Assembly (NCBI GenBank): GCA_024276675.1 | Contig: JAJRWT010000064.1 | Coordinates: 1 to 64,000 of the forward strand | From: Myxococcota bacterium | Lineage (GTDB): Bacteria > Myxococcota_A > UBA796 > JAFGLY01 | Direction: 5' to 3' | Length of the DNA: 64,000 bases | Shown: piece by piece, positions 33,785-43,096 of the stretch | Position numbering within the stretch: the stretch's first letter is position 1 | Layout of the letters: every line of letters begins with the position of its first letter | Program-made: the position numbers and the translations under genes | Notes under the pieces: model-generated | The model's database searches: none | What the model was told of the DNA's origin: nothing | What the model saw: the letters and a program-made list of their open reading frames with translations, nothing else

Positions 33785-36700
33785 CGCGTGCCTCCCGGTA
33801 GTTGCAGTGACTTGACCAGCTCGCGGAGTACTTCATCTCCGGGGGAATCCACATGGAAAAAGGGTGCGGCGGCGCTCACCGAGGTGAGGTTGTCGGCGAC
33901 ACCCTCGATCCACAAGTAGACCACGAAATCCCTGGAAGAAAAGCCGTCCGCTGCTTCCACGTGTACCAACAGGGCCGTGTGTACCGATTTCCTGTACACG
34001 CGGCTCCGGCCCCAGCGCAGCAGGTCCGGTGTGTCCACGTTCCTGCGCTTGCGGTAGGCCGGCGCCCGCACCCTGCCCGTGCCGGTCTTCCCTCGTAGCG
34101 TGACCCTGTACTCGCCCTCGTAGTCGGTGTTGATGGCCTTTTCAGTGGCCGACAGCCGCCACAGCGTACCCACCTGGACCGCTTGCCTCATGCCCAGCAG
34201 GATCCGGCAGCGGGCCGAGGAAGGGGGAGAGTCACAGGCAGGCGGCTGGAGCGGGGATCCCTGGCCAGCCCCTCCGGGCGACCATTTCCCACCTGTCTTG
34301 ATCTGGCTCACCAACCTGAGGTCCAACCGGGGCGAGTCGGCCAGGAGGCGCGCAAACGACTGGGCCACGAAGACGTTGTTCCAGAAGTTGATGTGGCCAC
34401 CCTGGATGAACACCTCGAAGTCGGGCGTGCAGCCGTCCATGAGGTCGGTGGTCCAGTGTGGCGGATCGGGGACGACCCAGCGGTAGCCCATCTCGTTCTG
34501 GGCCAACCAGTCCGCGAAGGGTCCGCAGCCCTCTTGCAGGCCCATCTGAGCTGCGTATCCCGCGGTCAGGTCGTGAAGAGGACCCAGAAACGACCCCGCG
34601 GTGCCGGGTACATCCGGCTCCCCCACCGCCTGCATCCAGATGCCGTAGGTGCCGGCCACCTGGCAGAAGGGGTTGCTGCTGGATGATTCGCAGGTGGCTG
34701 GAAACCAGTTGCGCATGGGCACGGATTTGCCCTTGCCAGCCTTGCACACCCGGGTTCGTGCGCCGTCCGAGGCTCGAGTGAGGACCTGGCTTTCACAGGT
34801 CTCTGCCAGGCGGTAGGGGTCGGTGGATGGCTGTGAATCCAGGGGGAGGCCGCGGGCCACGGCGCTCATGCGCGCTCCCAGTTCAAGGAAGAAGTAGGTG
34901 TCGGAGGCCGCGATGGCCATGCATAGATCCTCGCGATCACCGTTCGTGGAGGGCTGTCCCCGGCAGGAGGTGCGTATCCCCGGCTGGAAGAACGCCTGCC
35001 GAAAGTGCGAGCGCGACTCGTCGCCAGTGGAGTGGCGGGTGTCCACCATGCACTGTGCCAGCATGGAGTTGGAAACCCTGCCGTTCCCCGACCAGCGCCA
35101 GTCCACCTCGTGGGTACTGGAGACCGTGAAATCCAGCAGCGAGCCATCGCCGTAGCGACCAGCTCCCCAGGCCAGGAGCGGCTTGAATATGGAGCCTATC
35201 GTGTGAGGCCGCAGGTGCAGGCTGGTCCTGCGAAGCTCACCTTGCAGGTCCTTCTTGAGCAGGTAGAGGGGATAGTCGCCCTGTAGGTCGTCCAGGGCGT
35301 CGAGCTGGCGCTCCAGGTCTCGTGCGGTGGGGTAGGACGCCATGGCCAGGATCTCGCCTTCCAGGTCCGCGATGATCAGACTGCCGGACGGCGCCAGTGC
35401 CGGGGCATCCACCGCGGAATCCCACCAGAGCCCGTTGCGCCTGTCGTAGTGGATGGCCAGGCTGGACGAGGCAACCCTGCCATGTTCCATGTACCTGCGG
35501 AGAGCGCTGGTAGTGGTTTGTTGGAGAACTTCGTCCAGCGTGAGCCTGATGTCCACGGCGGACAACTTCTCGGCCGCGTCGCTGTCTCTGCACTCGGTGC
35601 AGGTCGAGCTGGCCTCGTCGAAGCGAGATATCAAGCCGTCCTGGGCAACCACGAGGCTCTGCACGAGGTCGCTGAGCCCGGCGTCCGGATCCGTGAAACG
35701 CTGCTCGCGGGTGGCCCCCCTGCGCATCTCGGAGATCACCCCCGACTCTCTGCGGGTGAAGCGGAGCGAGATGGTTGCGTCGGGGTGGTCTCGGTCGGTG
35801 ATCTGCAAGACCTGGCCCGAGCGGAGCCCCACGACGGAGCGCTTGGTGGATTTGAACAGCGGGACACCGTCGATGGTGGCCCGCAGGCTGGCGCTGGCCT
35901 TGGTCTGGTCGGCGGCCAGCAACAGCAGGTCGGTGTCCGCACCGTTTACCACCACCAGCAGGCTGTCCTGGGAGTCGGTGCAATCCGGCTGCAAGCGAAG
36001 CAGGGCGGCATCCAGGAAGATCCGGGTGGGCCCCCTGCGCTCGTCGCGGACTTCCCGGAGGGCCTCGCGGAGATGGGAGAGCTGGACGCAACGCTCCCGG
36101 CCGCGCTGCCCGGAGAGCAGGTACTCGTTGCCCAGGTCGTCCACCAGGGTCGGCAGTGCGCGGCTTTCCTCGTAGAGCACGCGCCCGCTGAAGCGCTGCT
36201 GCCTCCCGGCGGGAAAGACGAGCTGCCTGTGAACACCGGTGCGAAGTCTGAAGATGCCCCGCGAGGACCCGGAGCCTTCCTCGGTGGAGGGCTGGAACTT
36301 CCACCTGTCCAGGTGGTAGAGATCCGTGGTCAGGCGCGACCGGTCCACGTAGGCGGCCACGCGCTCACTACGTTCCGGGGAAAGATCCGGAGCAATGCAG
36401 AAGTAGGGGCTGAGACGCAGGTCGCCGCACGAGCAGGTGCCGTCGGGGTTGGGTGGAGCAGGGGGGGCTTCACCAGGGAGGGCCTGCCCCTTCCGGTGGT
36501 CGGCGCCGATGGCTTCGTTGTCTGCCTTGTCACCGAGGATCGAATCCAGCAGCCAATCATCCGCCGCGCTACCCAGATCAGAGGAAACCAGCGAGCTGGC
36601 GACCCGCGGGTCGTCCACCAGGGGGCAGAACACCAGGTCGGGAGCCACCTCCGCGTTGACGAACTCGTAGTAGCTCAAGGGATCGTATACGTCGCCTTCG

Positions 36701-36837
36701 GCCTCCGCGGGATCCTGGCCGGACCATTGGCGCTCGCGCAAGGCCAGGAAGAGGGCCACCAGGAGGAACATCACTGGAAGAACGAGACGCGCCACGGATC
36801 GCGCCAGTTGAATCCAGTCCTTGTGGTGGGATGTCAT
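33781..36837 (-). CDS. Divergent penicillin-binding protein (class B-like transpeptidase)
   Basis: A 1018-residue protein, longer than usual class B PBPs (600-750). One N-terminal helix (residues 13-32) anchors it. About 400 residues of unknown Cys-rich domain follow, then a transpeptidase-like domain: GSLIIADLEGEILAMASYP, SxxK as SIFK (Ser549, Lys552), SDTYFFLELG, and KTGT as GKTGTGRV (Lys917). In the second motif the residue two before Asp646 is Ala644, where PBP2 has Ser; this may weaken or change activity. More than twenty cysteines suggest disulfides outside the cell membrane. ATG 36837 overlaps the SEDS-like stop (ATGA). It would cross-link peptidoglycan or act as a penicillin-recognising non-enzyme. 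Confidence 0.8.
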   Translation of the reverse strand: MTSHHKDWIQLARSVARLVLPVMFLLVALFLALRERQWSGQDPAEAEGDVYDPLSYYEFVNAEVAPDLVFCPLVDDPRVASSLVSSDLGSAADDWLLDSILGDKADNEAIGADHRKGQALPGEAPPAPPNPDGTCSCGDLRLSPYFCIAPDLSPERSERVAAYVDRSRLTTDLYHLDRWKFQPSTEEGSGSSRGIFRLRTGVHRQLVFPAGRQQRFSGRVLYEESRALPTLVDDLGNEYLLSGQRGRERCVQLSHLREALREVRDERRGPTRIFLDAALLRLQPDCTDSQDSLLVVVNGADTDLLLLAADQTKASASLRATIDGVPLFKSTKRSVVGLRSGQVLQITDRDHPDATISLRFTRRESGVISEMRRGATREQRFTDPDAGLSDLVQSLVVAQDGLISRFDEASSTCTECRDSDAAEKLSAVDIRLTLDEVLQQTTTSALRRYMEHGRVASSSLAIHYDRRNGLWWDSAVDAPALAPSGSLIIADLEGEILAMASYPTARDLERQLDALDDLQGDYPLYLLKKDLQGELRRTSLHLRPHTIGSIFKPLLAWGAGRYGDGSLLDFTVSSTHEVDWRWSGNGRVSNSMLAQCMVDTRHSTGDESRSHFRQAFFQPGIRTSCRGQPSTNGDREDLCMAIAASDTYFFLELGARMSAVARGLPLDSQPSTDPYRLAETCESQVLTRASDGARTRVCKAGKGKSVPMRNWFPATCESSSSNPFCQVAGTYGIWMQAVGEPDVPGTAGSFLGPLHDLTAGYAAQMGLQEGCGPFADWLAQNEMGYRWVVPDPPHWTTDLMDGCTPDFEVFIQGGHINFWNNVFVAQSFARLLADSPRLDLRLVSQIKTGGKWSPGGAGQGSPLQPPACDSPPSSARCRILLGMRQAVQVGTLWRLSATEKAINTDYEGEYRVTLRGKTGTGRVRAPAYRKRRNVDTPDLLRWGRSRVYRKSVHTALLVHVEAADGFSSRDFVVYLWIEGVADNLTSVSAAAPFFHVDSPGDEVLRELVKSLQLPGGTR

Positions 36838-39800
36838 GGCTCCCCCCCGAGCTGCTCCCCGCCAGGTGAAATCGGCTGCGTCCCGGGCTCCTTGCGCTGC
36901 TCATGGTAGGCGGACAGCAGGAACAGGGCCATGGAGAGGGACAGGGCGTCCAGGAGCCAGGCCGAGTGGCTCCTGATGGCCAGCAGGGGAATGCTCTGGG
37001 CGAAATTGGGGTAGAGATCCAGGGCCGTCGCCAGGCCCAGCACGGTACCGGTCACCGGCAAGAAAAGATTGGCCATGCCCGCCACCCACAGGAAACGGGA
37101 AGCGGAATCGGGTGGTTCCTCGGGGGCTGTACGGAGCTTCAGCAAGACCAGGCCAGCCCACAAGCAGGTCCATCCCATGGCGAGGGCGGAAATGGTAAAG
37201 GCGGGAAACTGTGGAACCAGCGTGGTGCTGGGAAGGTAGTCGTTGAGCAGAGGGTCCACGACCGTGCTGGGATAATCCAGCAGATCCGGCCTGAAATAGC
37301 GGCGTTCTTCGCTGGAAGAGGCCAGGAACCTCCTGGACACCTGGCGGTAGAAGCCCACTTCGAGCCCCTCGCGGGTGGGGAGACGGGCGGCTGCCTTGCA
37401 TTCGTCTTCAGGGCCATGGTCGTTGAGCCAGTCTGCGATCCGGATCTTGTGGCGAGGGTTCCCGCGAGAGACCAGCAGCCCATCGGCCTCCAGGATTTCA
37501 AGACCGTCTTCGTCCGGGTCCGCCACCGAGGTTCTGCATTGGTTGGCGAGGAACGAGGAGGAGTTCTCGGGATCGTGGCATGTCTGTTGTGGATCAGGCG
37601 AATACCCCAGCAGTCGTTCCGGGGGATCGAAGACCAGGCTGCTGGCCAGGCCGGGAAACAGCAGCACCATGCCCGCACCCAGCGCAACGAGCGCCACGAG
37701 TACGGTCAACTTGCGACGGGACGAGGATTCCCGCTGCCTGACGACGGCGGCATGGCGGTCGGTGGTGAGCAGCCAGGTCCATGCGGCCAGCAACGGAAAC
37801 AGCAGCAGTATCAGCGCGCCCTTGTCCATCCACCAGCCCGACAGAGCCAGGCCGGCCAGGACAGTGGAGTAGACAAGCCTCGCCAGGGCGCTTCGCCTGA
37901 CCTGTCTCGCGATGGACTCCGGGGGGAAAACCAGGAGGGCCACGTAGAGCGTGATAAAGATGGGTATGGCGATGACCAGCCGCAGGCTGCCCAGTTGTTC
38001 GCGACCCCACAGGGCGAACAACCGGACAAGCGCAAGGATCACGAACAAGCCCAGCAGCCAGGGGGACAGGCGCGACGAGGTGGATGGACCCGCGGGATCC
38101 TTGAAGCGCCGCATCCTGCCCAGGCAGGCTCCCGCCAACCAGGCGGCCAGCAGCGCCAGGGGCAGCAGGAGCGTGGAAAGCGTGAGCTGGTCAAATGCCT
38201 TCCAGTCACCGGGCGGCAGCGAGAACACGCCAAAGCTCACCATGGCCTTGAAAAGGGTGGCAAAGCTGCCCAGCAGCAGCAACGCCAGCAGCAGCAGGGC
38301 GCCGCCAGTGGGGATCTCTCGGAAAAGGGCTGCCCTGGGGTGCTTCCACGCACCGGTGACCAGGACGCTCCCCGCCACCAGCAGGGCCGCGAAGATCCAC
38401 GGAGAGAGAACGATGCGCAGCCAGGCCGTGGGATCCCTGGCGACTTCGAACTCCATGGTGATCCTGTCGGCGCTCCCGAGGCTGAAGCGTTCCCCGGCGT
38501 TGAAGGAGACCTTTCGTAGCGAGTCGGCCACGTGCAGGGTGGCGACGCCCTTTTCCCTGGAAAAGTCCATCGTGGCCGCGTAGGGGGTGCCGCCTTCCAG
38601 TCGAAACGGGAAAAGCAGGGGGGTGGCTTCGTTCTGGTAGGCCTGCCTGAACATGGTGCGGGCCTTCTGGTTGCCCTGGGCCAACAGGAAGGTCCGTGGC
38701 TCGCCGGAGAATCCCCCCTGGGACGAGGGCAGGAGCAGGTCGTCGGGGAGCAGCGTCAGGGCCATTCCCTTGCGGCTGGACAGGTCCCGGCCATGGGGTT
38801 CGATGAACAGTCGCGCATCGTCCCGTATGCGCAGATCCAGGCCGTGTTGGGTCAGGCTGACCGTCAACCTGCGACAGTCGCCCAGGTTCCAGGACCGAGC
38901 ACAGCGGGATTCGCTCTCGGGCGATAGTTCCACCAGCGTGAAGCGCCGGAGCAGGAAGTCCAGTCGCAACGAATCGCCGCTGGAAAAAGCAAGAGGGCTC
39001 GTTTCCATCCTGTCGGGTGGGAAATACCGAGTGTCTTGCTCCGTGTCAATGCGGGGGCTGGCGAGGGTGGCGGGTGAACGCGAGGGGGCAGCGGGAGCGG
39101 GGGGAGCGGTGCCCGCGGGGTAGAGCGAGACGTTCAGGTGGGGATCGTCCAGCGCCACCAGGCGCAGCCCGCTGGAGCGAAGTTCCAGGAAGGAATAGGC
39201 GCCGATATCCCATCCCCCTTCCACGGCGCGGCTCACCCAGCGCATCTCCTTGCGGTCCGTGTCGGTCACGTGGCGGAGCTTGCAGGTACCATCCTGGAAG
39301 CTGGTGTAGTAGATATCCAGGAGGGCGACCCTGGTAACCCCGCCAGCGGAGGGCTTTTCCACCTGGCATCCGCCCAGGACCCAATACCTGGGTCGATCCT
39401 TTGGCTCAGTTATTGTCAAATCCCTGGTATGGGCACCGCTTTCTCCGGAAAGACGGAGCGTGTCGCCGCTCTGAAGCTGGACCACGCCCCAGGTTCTGGC
39501 CGAGGAAGAGGGGTTGTTGCCTTCCGGTTCATCGAGTGTTGCACGGACGAAGTAGTCCTTGCGGCCGGAGCCCAGTTCCACCTGTGCCTTGCAGCTCGAG
39601 GGGCTGTCGGAGCCCTGTGCGGAGCTGGCCGGCTGGCAGTTGATGGAGAGACGAGTGGGGGAGTTCCTGTCACTGATCCAGGGCAGCACCACGTGGCGCC
39701 TGGCGGATTCCGGGGCCTGGCCCAGGCTCGCTCCCAGGCTGACCTGGTGCTGCGCTGGCGAACTGCCCGCCACCGGCTCCAGGTCCAGGCCCACCAGCGA

Positions 39801-40070
39801 CAGGTAGACGGGCAAGGAGTCCACCAGTTCGTCGGAATCAACGAACCTGCCGGGCAGCAGCAGGCCCACCAGCATCACCAGCAACGCCAGGAAGAGGGCC
39901 AGGTACTGCCGGTGCCCCGTGACCAGGCCCATGGGCCAGACCAGCAGGAGAAAACCCAGCCAGCACAGTCCCCACGCGAAAGGGATCACGGCCACGGGCA
40001 GCAGGAGCAACGCCAGCACGGGCAGCAGCAGCAGCGTGGGTGCGTGGCGGGTGAGATGCTGGAGCGACAT
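36834..40070 (-). CDS. Giant polytopic protein, possible divergent SEDS glycosyltransferase
   Basis: A 1078-residue protein. Roughly four helices (to residue 75) are followed by a 430-residue outside domain with several cysteines. Then come eight or nine helices, a second 170-residue soluble loop containing QQTCHDPENSSSF, and three final helices. The segment NLFLPVTGTVLGLA recalls the N...LLPVTG signature of RodA/FtsW, and a large loop before it fits the SEDS extracellular loop 4. The SYGG motif is absent and the catalytic Asp cannot be placed, so the family is uncertain. Pairing with a PBP-like gene (ATGA overlap) supports a SEDS reading. ATG 40070 is preferred over TTG 40091. Confidence 0.6.
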   Translation of the reverse strand: MSLQHLTRHAPTLLLLPVLALLLLPVAVIPFAWGLCWLGFLLLVWPMGLVTGHRQYLALFLALLVMLVGLLLPGRFVDSDELVDSLPVYLSLVGLDLEPVAGSSPAQHQVSLGASLGQAPESARRHVVLPWISDRNSPTRLSINCQPASSAQGSDSPSSCKAQVELGSGRKDYFVRATLDEPEGNNPSSSARTWGVVQLQSGDTLRLSGESGAHTRDLTITEPKDRPRYWVLGGCQVEKPSAGGVTRVALLDIYYTSFQDGTCKLRHVTDTDRKEMRWVSRAVEGGWDIGAYSFLELRSSGLRLVALDDPHLNVSLYPAGTAPPAPAAPSRSPATLASPRIDTEQDTRYFPPDRMETSPLAFSSGDSLRLDFLLRRFTLVELSPESESRCARSWNLGDCRRLTVSLTQHGLDLRIRDDARLFIEPHGRDLSSRKGMALTLLPDDLLLPSSQGGFSGEPRTFLLAQGNQKARTMFRQAYQNEATPLLFPFRLEGGTPYAATMDFSREKGVATLHVADSLRKVSFNAGERFSLGSADRITMEFEVARDPTAWLRIVLSPWIFAALLVAGSVLVTGAWKHPRAALFREIPTGGALLLLALLLLGSFATLFKAMVSFGVFSLPPGDWKAFDQLTLSTLLLPLALLAAWLAGACLGRMRRFKDPAGPSTSSRLSPWLLGLFVILALVRLFALWGREQLGSLRLVIAIPIFITLYVALLVFPPESIARQVRRSALARLVYSTVLAGLALSGWWMDKGALILLLFPLLAAWTWLLTTDRHAAVVRQRESSSRRKLTVLVALVALGAGMVLLFPGLASSLVFDPPERLLGYSPDPQQTCHDPENSSSFLANQCRTSVADPDEDGLEILEADGLLVSRGNPRHKIRIADWLNDHGPEDECKAAARLPTREGLEVGFYRQVSRRFLASSSEERRYFRPDLLDYPSTVVDPLLNDYLPSTTLVPQFPAFTISALAMGWTCLWAGLVLLKLRTAPEEPPDSASRFLWVAGMANLFLPVTGTVLGLATALDLYPNFAQSIPLLAIRSHSAWLLDALSLSMALFLLSAYHEQRKEPGTQPISPGGEQLGGEP

Positions 40071-40352
40071 GGAGCCTTGTTCTACAGGCAAGGGATGTTC
40101 AACCGGTCGTACCGGGAGCTACCGCACCCGTACTCCGAGGATTCGCGAGTATACCACCTGCACGGCCCAACGTTCCAGCGTCGTTGCGGGGGAGCCACAT
40201 CTGGTTCCATCAGTACCGAGTATCAGGGCGGATTCGAGCCCGGAGAGTCCTTGGCTTCGCGGAGGCTCCGGGAGAGCAGCCCCCGGTCCACCACGTTAGA
40301 TGGTTCCGTGACGATTGGGGCAGGTTCCACGTGGAACTGCAGGAGATGCCTG
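40071..40352. promoter_or_regulatory. Divergent promoter region between SEDS-like and MBOAT genes
   Basis: This spacer separates two divergent units, so it should hold promoters for both. I see no clear sigma-54 site or operator palindrome. AGGAG at 40341-40345 is the ribosome site for the TTG start of the MBOAT gene. Confidence 0.5.
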
Positions 40353-41798
40353 TTGTCCTTTGTGCAGATCGAGTTCCTGTGGTTTTTCGTGGTGGTACTG
40401 GCCATATACTGGGCACTTCCACGGCGGGGCCAGAACCTGCTCCTGGTACTGGCCAGCCTGGCTTTCTGCGGGTGGGTCCACCCCTGGTTTGCCGTTCCGC
40501 TGCTTTTTTCGTCTTCCATCGACTTTCTCTGCGCCAGGGGGATGCAGGAGTTCCCGAAAAAAAAGCGCGTGTTCCTCAGGCTGAGCCTGGCGGGAAACGT
40601 CTTGATGCTGGGAACGTTCAAGTACCTGGACTTCTTCATCGAGAACTTCGCCGCTGTACTTCACGCGCTGGGGCTGGGAGCCGACATCCACACCCTGGAC
40701 CTGCTTCTGCCCCTGGGCATCTCCTTCTACACCTTCCAGACCGTGGGATACACGATAGACGTCTACCGGGGCAGGGTCCGGGCCCGAAGCAGCTTTCTGG
40801 ACTACCTGGTATATGTCAGCTTCTTCCCGCAGCTCGTGGCCGGCCCCATCGAGAGAGCCTCACACCTTCTGCCCCAGGTGGAACGTGATCGCGTGGCAGA
40901 CCCCGAGGCCATGTTTTCGGGACTGGGCCTGGCGCTGTGGGGAGCCTTCAAGAAGGTCGTCATAGCCGACACTGTCGCCCAGTACGTGAATGCCATCTAC
41001 GCCACGGACCAACCCAGTTGGGCCATGGCCTGGGCTGCCAGCATCGGGTTCATCGTGCAGATACTGGCCGACTTCACCGGCTATACCGACATCGCGCGAG
41101 GCACGGCCCGAATGCTGGGATTCAGGCTGGTGAAGAACTTCGACCATCCCTACCTGGCCACGAGCGCCCAGGATCTCTGGGGGCGTTGGCACATTTCGCT
41201 CTCTTCCTGGCTTCGCGATTACATTTTCTATCCGGCCTCCACCTGGCGCTGGGCCCGGAAATACCTCCGTGTCCCCTTCATGAGAGAGACGGGCATGAGC
41301 AACCTGGCCCGCGCCACGGCCATCACCATGATGTTCTCCGGCCTCTGGCATGGCGCCGCATGGCACTTCGTGCTGTGGGGGGCCTTCTGGACCGTGGTAC
41401 AGGTGGCTTTTCTCTACGGAGAAAGGAAGATTCCCAGGAGTTTGCGCCGTTGGAAACACCGCCGATGGGTCATGGTGATCGCCATGTTTCCCATTCACAT
41501 GGCAACCCACCAGCTCTTCCGGGAGCCCCAGGCCGGAAGGCTGTTGGGCTATTTTTTCGGCAATCCCCTGGACAGCAGTCCCGACCAGTTGCTGGTGGCC
41601 CTGGTCATGCTGGAGATGGCGTTGCTGTGCGCCTCGGTGCTGGTGCTGGCCATGCTCTTCGAGATGTACGTGCTGCCGCGTCTACGCCGCACGGCCATGT
41701 GGCTGCCGGTCCAGACCTCGCTCTGGTGCGTGGCTGCCTGGGCCATCTTCACCTTCGCCAGGCAGACACAGAACGACTTCGTCTACTTCGCGTTCTAG
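40353..41798 (+). CDS. MBOAT-family O-acyltransferase (AlgI/PatA-like)
   Basis: A 481-residue integral membrane acyltransferase with about eleven helices. Family motifs are present: FQTVGYTIDVYRGR, FFPQLVAGPIERA, RWHISLSSWLRDYIFYP and the catalytic His segment SGLWHGAAWHFVLWG. Members transfer acetyl groups across the membrane to alginate, cellulose or peptidoglycan. No AlgJ/AlgX or PatB-like esterase partner is adjacent. The start is taken as TTG 40353 (AGGAG with a 7-base spacer), GTG 40362 being the alternative; codons further upstream lie in the divergent promoter. Position beside the SEDS/PBP-like operon suggests a cell-wall or envelope-glycan substrate. The stop lies inside a dispersed repeat. 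Confidence 0.9.
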   Translation: MSFVQIEFLWFFVVVLAIYWALPRRGQNLLLVLASLAFCGWVHPWFAVPLLFSSSIDFLCARGMQEFPKKKRVFLRLSLAGNVLMLGTFKYLDFFIENFAAVLHALGLGADIHTLDLLLPLGISFYTFQTVGYTIDVYRGRVRARSSFLDYLVYVSFFPQLVAGPIERASHLLPQVERDRVADPEAMFSGLGLALWGAFKKVVIADTVAQYVNAIYATDQPSWAMAWAASIGFIVQILADFTGYTDIARGTARMLGFRLVKNFDHPYLATSAQDLWGRWHISLSSWLRDYIFYPASTWRWARKYLRVPFMRETGMSNLARATAITMMFSGLWHGAAWHFVLWGAFWTVVQVAFLYGERKIPRSLRRWKHRRWVMVIAMFPIHMATHQLFREPQAGRLLGYFFGNPLDSSPDQLLVALVMLEMALLCASVLVLAMLFEMYVLPRLRRTAMWLPVQTSLWCVAAWAIFTFARQTQNDFVYFAF

Positions 41799-41881
41799 GA
41801 GCCGTCGGGAAAGCTGGGGCCCGCCGCGGAGCGCCAGGGCCCGAGCCGGCTGTTTCCAGCAGCCTCTTTCCCGACGGCTCC
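41797..41881. repeat. Dispersed palindromic repeat, complete composite copy D
   Basis: The fullest copy, 85 bases. Left arm GGAGCCGTCGGGAAAGCTGG leads into GGAGCGCCAGGGC, and the right arm ends CTCTTTCCCGACGGCTCC, the exact complement of the left terminus. The TAG stop of the MBOAT gene is at its left edge. Copies A and E match the left half, copies B and C the right half or both outer arms. The following 41882-42085 contains no gene that I can see. Confidence 0.9.
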
Positions 41882-42085
41882 ATGCGGTGCGCTGAGCGCG
41901 AGGGTCGGGTTCATGCCGCCACCTCCCCCATCCACTACAGGCACCTGTCGGCCGCCAACCTGACATCCCGTGATGCCAGCTCGGCCAGAGGCAGAGCCGG
42001 AGCCCCGGCCATCATGCAGGTGACCAGTCTCCCATCATGGGCCAGGCGACCGGGAAGCAGTCCTCCATCATCCGCCGGTCGTCAC

Positions 42086-43096
42086 TCATCCTCTCGCCCC
42101 TGGCAGGTGCCTGCCAATGTACCCAACGTAAACCACCATCCGCTCCTTACCTTCCAGCATCTCGGAGCGCCACGCGAAGTGCATCCGCATGCCCCCCGCG
42201 AACTTCGCGTGCCAGCCGAAGAAGGTCGACTTTGTGTCGCCGGGCAGCCGTCGCTCGCGAAGCCGTCGAAGGTTGGGTCTCTGCTTTACGCTGCGGCTCT
42301 CGTCGCTGGCCTGGACGCCCGTCGCCCGGTGGTAGGCCACTGCGGGATCGGCGTCGTCCTCCAGCGCGCTGGCGAAGGCCTCCAGCCCGACCAGGGCGGC
42401 GTACAGCGTGTGGAGCGGGACGGGGATGTGCGCGTTTTCGATTGACACGATGACGTCATCGAGCAAGCGCACGCGCGTCGTCGCCTGCTGCACCCGCTCC
42501 AGAAGGTCGCGGCGGTCTCGCAGGCCCTCTGCGGCTGCGTCGCGCATGGCCGCAAGCCCCTCATCCTCGTCGCGCAGGTTGGCCAACTCCGCCCGATGGG
42601 TGCCGCGCATGCCGGTGTACGACGGAGCGCCCAAAACCGCCCGTGCAGCGCCGAAGGACAGCAGCCAGGCGCGTGCGTCCGGGTGGGCGAGGCGGTGATG
42701 CAGCCCGCGCTGCACGACCTCCACCAGGCTCGGGCTCGCGCCTACGGGCCACGGCGCGATGGACTGGGGTGCAGCCCCGTCATCGACGGGTAGCGCGTCC
42801 AGGTAGGGCCCCTGGTTGCAGAGGGCGAGCAGCACGCCGATGACGTCGCGAAGCTCTGGGTGCCTCGCGTTGCGGCCCGCCCACTGTGAGAACGTCGTCC
42901 CCGCCTCGTCGGCTGGCACCTCCCAGAGGCGCTCGTGGACGAAAAAGCTCGCTCTCGGCCAGAACGCGACGGCCTGCGCCCGCGTAGCCAACAGCGCCCG
43001 GGCCGCGGCCGCGGTCTCGGCGACGGGCCGCCGCCCCACGCCTTGCAGCAGCCCATGATTGAGCAGCAGGGCAGGATGGAGCAGAGGGACCGCCAT
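42086..43096 (-). CDS. Unknown protein of DUF262/DUF3696 module
   Basis: A 336-residue soluble protein of no family I recognise. Its last 60 residues contain FFGWHAKFAGGMRMHFAWR and MVVYVGYIGRHL, a pattern (H.KF ... R.HF ... GYIG.HL) that recurs at the C-terminus of some toxin- or nuclease-associated proteins. The middle is helical and rich in Arg, Asp and Glu. Its ATG shares one base with the stop of the ATPase gene (TGATG), so it is the third gene of a defence-like operon and may be the effector. That role is inference from position. Confidence 0.7.
   Translation of the reverse strand: MAVPLLHPALLLNHGLLQGVGRRPVAETAAAARALLATRAQAVAFWPRASFFVHERLWEVPADEAGTTFSQWAGRNARHPELRDVIGVLLALCNQGPYLDALPVDDGAAPQSIAPWPVGASPSLVEVVQRGLHHRLAHPDARAWLLSFGAARAVLGAPSYTGMRGTHRAELANLRDEDEGLAAMRDAAAEGLRDRRDLLERVQQATTRVRLLDDVIVSIENAHIPVPLHTLYAALVGLEAFASALEDDADPAVAYHRATGVQASDESRSVKQRPNLRRLRERRLPGDTKSTFFGWHAKFAGGMRMHFAWRSEMLEGKERMVVYVGYIGRHLPGARG

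Noticed and set aside
39138..40352. Upstream extension of the MBOAT frame by about 400 codons
   Set aside because: It lies opposite the SEDS-like gene and has no membrane or MBOAT features; an AGGAG site precedes TTG 40353.
41797..41881. Complete insertion sequence end or attachment site
   Set aside because: No transposase or integrase is encoded in the window and no target-site duplication is visible; a small non-autonomous repeat fits better.
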